Shown one piece after another: positions 59,751 through 64,000 of a DNA stretch of 64,000 bases. Position 1 is the first letter of the stretch, and each line of letters opens with the position of its first letter. The notes under the pieces are model-generated. The model ran no database searches, was not told the origin of the DNA, and saw only the letters and a list, made by a program, of their open reading frames with translations. The translations under genes were made by a program, and so were the position numbers. Origin of the DNA: UBA12474 sp964549625 (GTDB lineage: Bacteria; Babelota; Babeliae; Babelales; Babelaceae); the NCBI GenBank assembly GCA_964549625.1, contig CAZJVA010000002.1:50114-114113 (forward strand), given 5' to 3'.

Positions 59751-61303
59751 AATCCTCCTGCCAGAGCATCTTTTTGAATGGGTAGTTGCATTGAGAACCG
59801 TAGATCTTGGAGTCGTGGTATGGAGACAAAGAGGTTTGTCGCCTGCAATCCTTCTTCAAATTCTCGTAGCGCAGCAAAATTGTTGACTGAGCCTTCGAGC
59901 ATGATGACTTCTTGCCCTGAAAGCTCATCGCGCCGAATAACAAAACGACGAAGATCAAGGTTTAGTTTTTCGCGGGAGAGCGTAGTGTTGAGCTTTTGAA
60001 TGTACCGTAAAAATGCGTATTTGTTGGTAGTAAGCGCAGACCAGAGTTGTTCATTTTTAATAAGAGCTTGTTCAGATTGTGTGAGTGTATCTTTTAGGCT
60101 CCGTTGGCGCGCTGTAAGGTTAAATTCTTTCTTCAGGCGGGCAGTTATCTCTTTTTTGGATAATTCAGCTTCGCTTCGGAGCTGTCGCAGAGAAAAAAGG
60201 TTAATGGTAATTGGGGTCACAAACAAGAGAATTGCTACAATAATGGCTATGATTGCTTGGTAGGCGAAAAGTTTTTGCTGCTGTTCTTCTTGAAATATTC
60301 GCCCCAAATTAAAGCTTTGGCTTATGGTGCCTGGGAGTGTTGCAGCTATGCATTTTAAAAACTTTGCGGAAATCTGGTGTCCCTCGTGCTGCTCAATGTT
60401 GGGGAGCTTAATGAGATCCAGTGGTTTGATACGTTCTACTTTTTTCGTTAAAAGCTCGCTGATAATTTGGTCTAGTGAGCTTGTTTGTGCAGCATTTTCA
60501 GCGAGAATCACCTGGTAGTCTTTTTGTTGGATTTTTTGTGCACGTAAGAGCGCTTCGATGGAGAATGTAATTTCTTGCAAAAGTGCCGCTATTTCTTCGT
60601 GTTCGTTCCCTTCAAGTGCGCGTGCATCGAGTCCTGTTATTTTTTCTGATATTCCCCTTGCAATGGTCCTAACGGCTAGTAGTTCTTGGTTGTGGATTAG
60701 AGAAATTTCGGTTGAACTTGTGTTGCTGGCAATCAAAATATAGGTTTTGTCTTGCTCTAGGGTTTGAAGGTAGGCAAGTGTTGCAAATAATTCGATAGGG
60801 CCTGTGGTAACCCGAGATGGGACCAAATCTTTTTCGAGAAAAGGGAGCAATGTGCGATTCATGGTATCAACTTGCAAGGCGGTCGTGAGCCATGGTGTCT
60901 GTGGCCCGGATGAATTCTCTTTTGCTGGTATCGCATCAAAAACTGCCTCATCAAGGGGAAACGGCAGTGCGTCGCTTAGTTCAAAAGGCAGAATCTGGCG
61001 TATTTTAGAAAGATTAGAGAAAGGAAGAATAAGATTTTTAAAGCTTATTCTTTGGGCTGAAAGTGTGATAATTACACGATCGGGCTTGGCCTTGAATGTT
61101 TCGTTAATTCGCTGAAGGGCAGCAGCTCGTTCTTCATCGTTTGTTGCGGGTTCTTCTAGCCATTGCTCAAGCGTAATACGTGGCCCAGAAGCAGAAACCA
61201 GAAGCGCCTTGATCGAGTGGTCTGAAATATCAAATGATATGATTTGTTGTTTGATGATAAAATATGAGCCAATTTGGCTGGGGATAAATATTTCTCGCAT
61301 CAT
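59747..61303 (-). CDS. PilM-PilN fusion (GspL-like) inner-membrane protein
   Basis: The 518-residue protein combines two parts. The N-terminal half (1-335) is an actin-like PilM/GspL cytoplasmic domain, with IISFDISDHSIKALLV, ILPFELSDALPFPLDE and a later strand near LIASNTSSTEISLI. A membrane helix (345-370) leads to a PilN-type periplasmic part, with a coiled coil and a ferredoxin-like domain including VIMLEGSVNNFAALREFEE. In type IV pili PilM and PilN are separate proteins; GspL is the natural fusion in type II systems. The start overlaps the stop of the upstream secretin gene in an ATGA arrangement; a second ATG follows immediately. The end overlaps the PilO-like gene by 4 bp. Confidence 0.88.
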   Translation of the reverse strand: MMREIFIPSQIGSYFIIKQQIISFDISDHSIKALLVSASGPRITLEQWLEEPATNDEERAAALQRINETFKAKPDRVIITLSAQRISFKNLILPFSNLSKIRQILPFELSDALPFPLDEAVFDAIPAKENSSGPQTPWLTTALQVDTMNRTLLPFLEKDLVPSRVTTGPIELFATLAYLQTLEQDKTYILIASNTSSTEISLIHNQELLAVRTIARGISEKITGLDARALEGNEHEEIAALLQEITFSIEALLRAQKIQQKDYQVILAENAAQTSSLDQIISELLTKKVERIKPLDLIKLPNIEQHEGHQISAKFLKCIAATLPGTISQSFNLGRIFQEEQQQKLFAYQAIIAIIVAILLFVTPITINLFSLRQLRSEAELSKKEITARLKKEFNLTARQRSLKDTLTQSEQALIKNEQLWSALTTNKYAFLRYIQKLNTTLSREKLNLDLRRFVIRRDELSGQEVIMLEGSVNNFAALREFEEGLQATNLFVSIPRLQDLRFSMQLPIQKDALAGGL

Positions 61304-63948
61304 AAGAATGACCCCAATGGTTTACTGTTTTGCCAGGCTTCTTCACGTTTTTTTGCTTGTCTTTGATTTGGGTAAATATAGCGATTTTCTTTCTCTAGAA
61401 ACTCCTTAAGAGTTGAAGAGGCATCTCTTTTTTCGCCTTCAAACATCCAGCGATGGATTGGATCCATAAGGGCGCTCTTGCTCTTTGAAAGGTCAAGAGT
61501 CTTTTGTAGGTCGTCAATGTGCATTTGAGTGAATTTTTTGCTTTGCGCCGTGCTGGCAGGTGGGATTACCTCTGGTGTGATAAAGATGAGCAGGCTTGAT
61601 TTTGTTTTTGTTTGGGAGCGGACTTTGCCAAAGAGCCAGCCGACAAGTGGAATTTTGCTGAGTGGGTTGCTGTGGTATTCATGCTCATTTTCGGTATCTT
61701 GTAGGAAACCCCCTAGGACTGCTGTCTCTTTATTGGCGACGGTGAGCGTTGTCTTTACTTCTTTTTTGGATTTATCACCGCTATTAACTGCGCCAGTGAA
61801 CTGATCGTCGTGGACGTGTATACTAAGGGTTATATACCCTTCGTAGCTGATTCGGGGAGTAATTTCGATACTTAAGTTTGCATCATCATCTTTGTATGTT
61901 GTGCGCTGTGTTCCTGATGCATCATAGATAAATTGGCTGATTACACTTCGTTTTTCGCCCAAAGAGAGCGAGGCGCGATAGTTGTTGGTAACCATGACAA
62001 ATGGTGTTTGTGTGATGCTGGCGCTCGTGTATTGTTCAAGCATTTGCAAGAGAAGGAAAACACCCCAGGCATCGTTGCCAAGGGTCATGTACGTTGATCC
62101 TACTGGTGCTCCAATAGCTAAGTTTACTAAGTCGCCTAAGAGCCTCATGGCACCAGGAGTTCCTGTTGCGGTATTTTCAACAATTGGTTTTTCGCGTAGG
62201 CCAGATGTTTGGAAGCTAACGTTGCCAAGAAGCCCATCCATCATAGGTTTGCTGTTGCGCAGCTGTGTTCCTAGCTCTTTTGCTTTGGTAACGTCTATAT
62301 TAGCTATAAACACGCGTATTGCCACTTGTGGTTGTTCGATATCAATCTCCCGCAAAAGCTCTTCAATCTTGAGCCACTCTGGATATGAGCAAGTGATAAC
62401 CAATTGATTTGTGCTTGCCTCTGGCACAATATTGATTGGGCCAAAATATTGATCACCGCCACGAACACTGCCGCTTTGAGCCGCGTCACTTCCTGTTTTG
62501 AAGTTAACAACTCGACTTAGGATAGCGGCCGCCGCTTCGGCTTCGATGTTTTTAAGGTGATAGACCTTGGTGAATTTAAAAGGTAGATCGCTTGGTCTAT
62601 CGAGTACTTCTGTGATAAAACTTTGGACCTTTTTTACCCCTGTTTCGGACCCGAGTAGTATAAGGTTGTTTGTTTTTGGTTCAGGAATGATGCGAATGCC
62701 TGTGGGTAGGTAAGATAATGTATTGGTGCGCGGTCCTAGAAGGCGTGAAGAAAGTGCGCGCTGTGCTTGTTCTTCTTCTTTTACGATCGTGCTATAAAAT
62801 GCCGCAATTTCATTAGCATCTCCGTTATGTAGCCGTACGATTGCCATAACTTCTGGTGCTGTTGAATGGTCTAGTTCTTCGACGATTTCTAGCATTGTTT
62901 TGATGTTATAGGCATGATCCGTAATCACTACGGCTCGTATGTCAGGAAAGATGATAAGTCGGGGCGATGTTTGGCTTTTCATCATGTCGAAGAGGTTTTT
63001 TATGGCATCTAGGCTTGTATTACGTGCAAAGTAGACGTAGCGAATAAGGGTGTCGTCATCAGGTAATTTGGCAGGATTAATACCAATAAATGTTGGTAGT
63101 GGACTGTTAATGGCACCAAATGGAGCTTTGGGGTCGAGCGTGGTGATGCGATATAGGCGCTCTACATTGGTTGGTATTACTGCGAACCCAGCCATTTTTA
63201 GAAAGGTAACAAAAAGGCCCCAAGCCTCTTTTTTGCTTAAGGGTGTTTCGGTTTTAAATGAAAGTCGGATGCCCTCGATTTTTTTGCTTTGGGCTGGTGG
63301 GGGGGTGAGTATTTCATCCAGCATAAAGGTGATGTTGTATTGATCTTGGATGTAGTTGAGAATTGAGCGCAATTCTGCATCTTTGAAGTTAAATTCAACT
63401 AACTCATCAGGGTTGCCAAAGTTCCACGGGTCTAGGTGTGGGGGATCTTTTTGGGGATTTCCATCCTCAGTAAATGCCGGCGTTGCAAGCGAGAAGGCTG
63501 TTTTTTCAGCAAAGTTTTTTGGAAGATCGTGCCAGATGGCAATACTCGAATCGGGAGATTCTTCTTTTTGATGGAAGACTCGTTCCCAGTCAGGCCTTGG
63601 TACTTTTTCTTCTTGGTGTTCAGTTTTTTCTAGGGCTATTGGTTCATCCGTTGGCGCTACGAGTTCTTTGGTGCTTGTGTCTACTTCGTCTAATGCTTCT
63701 TCTAAATCGGCGCTATCTTGCGTCGGTGTTTTTATTGCCGTTTCTTCTATGGTAAGATCATCAGTTTCGTCTTCTATTGTGGGGGTAGCTTCTTTTTGTG
63801 CGCTAATTCCTCTTTCTGCAGCGATTTGTGAAACTTGTTCGATCAGTGAGGGACGTTTTGGTTCAGGTATATTTTGTGCGTTTGAATTAGAAAGATAAAC
63901 GCACAGCAGGGTGATTGCGAGTATAAAATGACCTGGTCTGCAAATCAT
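61300..63948 (-). CDS. secretin, first copy (type II secretion/type IV pilus outer-membrane channel)
   Basis: The ATG at 63948 has TAGGA 5 nt upstream and gives 882 residues; an upstream start at 63987 is unlikely. Signal peptide: MICRPGHFILAITLLCVYLS. A 150-residue acidic, Glu/Asp/Thr-rich linker follows. Next come N0 (VEFNFKDAELRSILNYIQDQ) and the N1-N3 modules (LDAIKNLFDMMKSQ, VYHLKNIEAEAAAAILSRVV). The secretin pore domain includes VLGGFLQDTENEHEYHSNPL, KIPLVGWLFGKV and SSLLIFITPEVIPP. The final 90 residues have LMDPIHRWMFEGEKRD and a terminal KPLGSF that parallel the second secretin. With the fusion and PilO-like genes it heads a tightly packed operon. The ATPase, platform protein and pseudopilins are not in the window. 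Confidence 0.92.
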   Translation of the reverse strand: MICRPGHFILAITLLCVYLSNSNAQNIPEPKRPSLIEQVSQIAAERGISAQKEATPTIEDETDDLTIEETAIKTPTQDSADLEEALDEVDTSTKELVAPTDEPIALEKTEHQEEKVPRPDWERVFHQKEESPDSSIAIWHDLPKNFAEKTAFSLATPAFTEDGNPQKDPPHLDPWNFGNPDELVEFNFKDAELRSILNYIQDQYNITFMLDEILTPPPAQSKKIEGIRLSFKTETPLSKKEAWGLFVTFLKMAGFAVIPTNVERLYRITTLDPKAPFGAINSPLPTFIGINPAKLPDDDTLIRYVYFARNTSLDAIKNLFDMMKSQTSPRLIIFPDIRAVVITDHAYNIKTMLEIVEELDHSTAPEVMAIVRLHNGDANEIAAFYSTIVKEEEQAQRALSSRLLGPRTNTLSYLPTGIRIIPEPKTNNLILLGSETGVKKVQSFITEVLDRPSDLPFKFTKVYHLKNIEAEAAAAILSRVVNFKTGSDAAQSGSVRGGDQYFGPINIVPEASTNQLVITCSYPEWLKIEELLREIDIEQPQVAIRVFIANIDVTKAKELGTQLRNSKPMMDGLLGNVSFQTSGLREKPIVENTATGTPGAMRLLGDLVNLAIGAPVGSTYMTLGNDAWGVFLLLQMLEQYTSASITQTPFVMVTNNYRASLSLGEKRSVISQFIYDASGTQRTTYKDDDANLSIEITPRISYEGYITLSIHVHDDQFTGAVNSGDKSKKEVKTTLTVANKETAVLGGFLQDTENEHEYHSNPLSKIPLVGWLFGKVRSQTKTKSSLLIFITPEVIPPASTAQSKKFTQMHIDDLQKTLDLSKSKSALMDPIHRWMFEGEKRDASSTLKEFLEKENRYIYPNQRQAKKREEAWQNSKPLGSFL

Positions 63949-63955
63949 ATAATTC

Positions 63956-64000
63956 CTAGCGCTGTAAGAAGGCTTTTCTGCCTCCAAAGTTTAGCATGGC
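63956..64000 (-). CDS. possible 3' end of the next upstream gene in the secretion operon (cut by window edge)
   Basis: Reading the minus strand from base 64000, an open frame encodes AMLNFGGRKAFLQR and stops with TAG at 63958-63956. The stop sits 8 nt before the secretin start and overlaps its TAGGA ribosome-binding site, a typical spacing within an operon. Only 14 codons are visible, so the identity and even the reality of the gene are uncertain. Confidence 0.35.
   Translation of the reverse strand, partial: AMLNFGGRKAFLQR

Overview
The window looks like a chromosomal piece of a host-associated Gram-negative-type bacterium, most probably of the Dependentiae (TM6, 'Babeliae') type. That assignment is an inference from gene content and was not tested by a search. 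The signs are housekeeping genes of minimal length, an outer-membrane beta-barrel protein, two secretins, and an unusually high share of Sec-exported proteins of unknown or eukaryote-like type (PPP-family phosphatases, WD40-like propellers, membrane-anchored AAA ATPases).

Layout. 1-8.6 kb: start of hisS, a polytopic membrane protein and a barrel protein on the minus strand; then on the plus strand two coiled-coil membrane proteins, a short ComEC-like protein, a C11 (clostripain-like) protease and a family-4-type uracil-DNA glycosylase. 8.6-9.0 kb: a gene-free region that reads as oriC, with perfect DnaA boxes and CTA/TAG triplet runs (DnaA-trio-like) on both sides of an AT core. 9.0-12.0 kb: nusA-infB and a strong terminator. 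12-25 kb, mostly minus: nfo, leuS-brnQ, a DEAD-box helicase, an exported alpha/beta hydrolase and a pair of membrane AAA ATPases; a Nudix protein is on plus. 25.4-27.8 kb: rpsA-ndk and a 20-bp perfect terminator palindrome. 27.8-39.9 kb: exported proteins (including WD40-like ones, one of them broken), plus herA and an isolated atpD-atpC pair. 39.8-43.2 kb: a PfkB kinase and lon.

43.2-55.4 kb is an accessory island, all minus. Three exported PPP-type phosphatases are each followed in the direction of transcription by an exported protein with one C-terminal membrane helix and a short tail. Two of those partners share a near-identical tail, and each carries the same dispersed repeat and a covarying hairpin just downstream. 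A photolyase and two small exported proteins lie within the island.

55.5-64 kb: a divergent enolase on plus, then a minus-strand operon of secretin, a PilM-PilN/GspL-like fusion, a PilO/GspM-like protein and a second secretin. Together they look like a type II secretion or type IV pilus assembly with two different secretins.

Functional reading (inference): the window joins core information processing and an origin to an export-heavy repertoire. The secretin operon could move exported proteins such as the PPP phosphatases across the outer membrane. No tRNA, rRNA, CRISPR array or transposase was seen.
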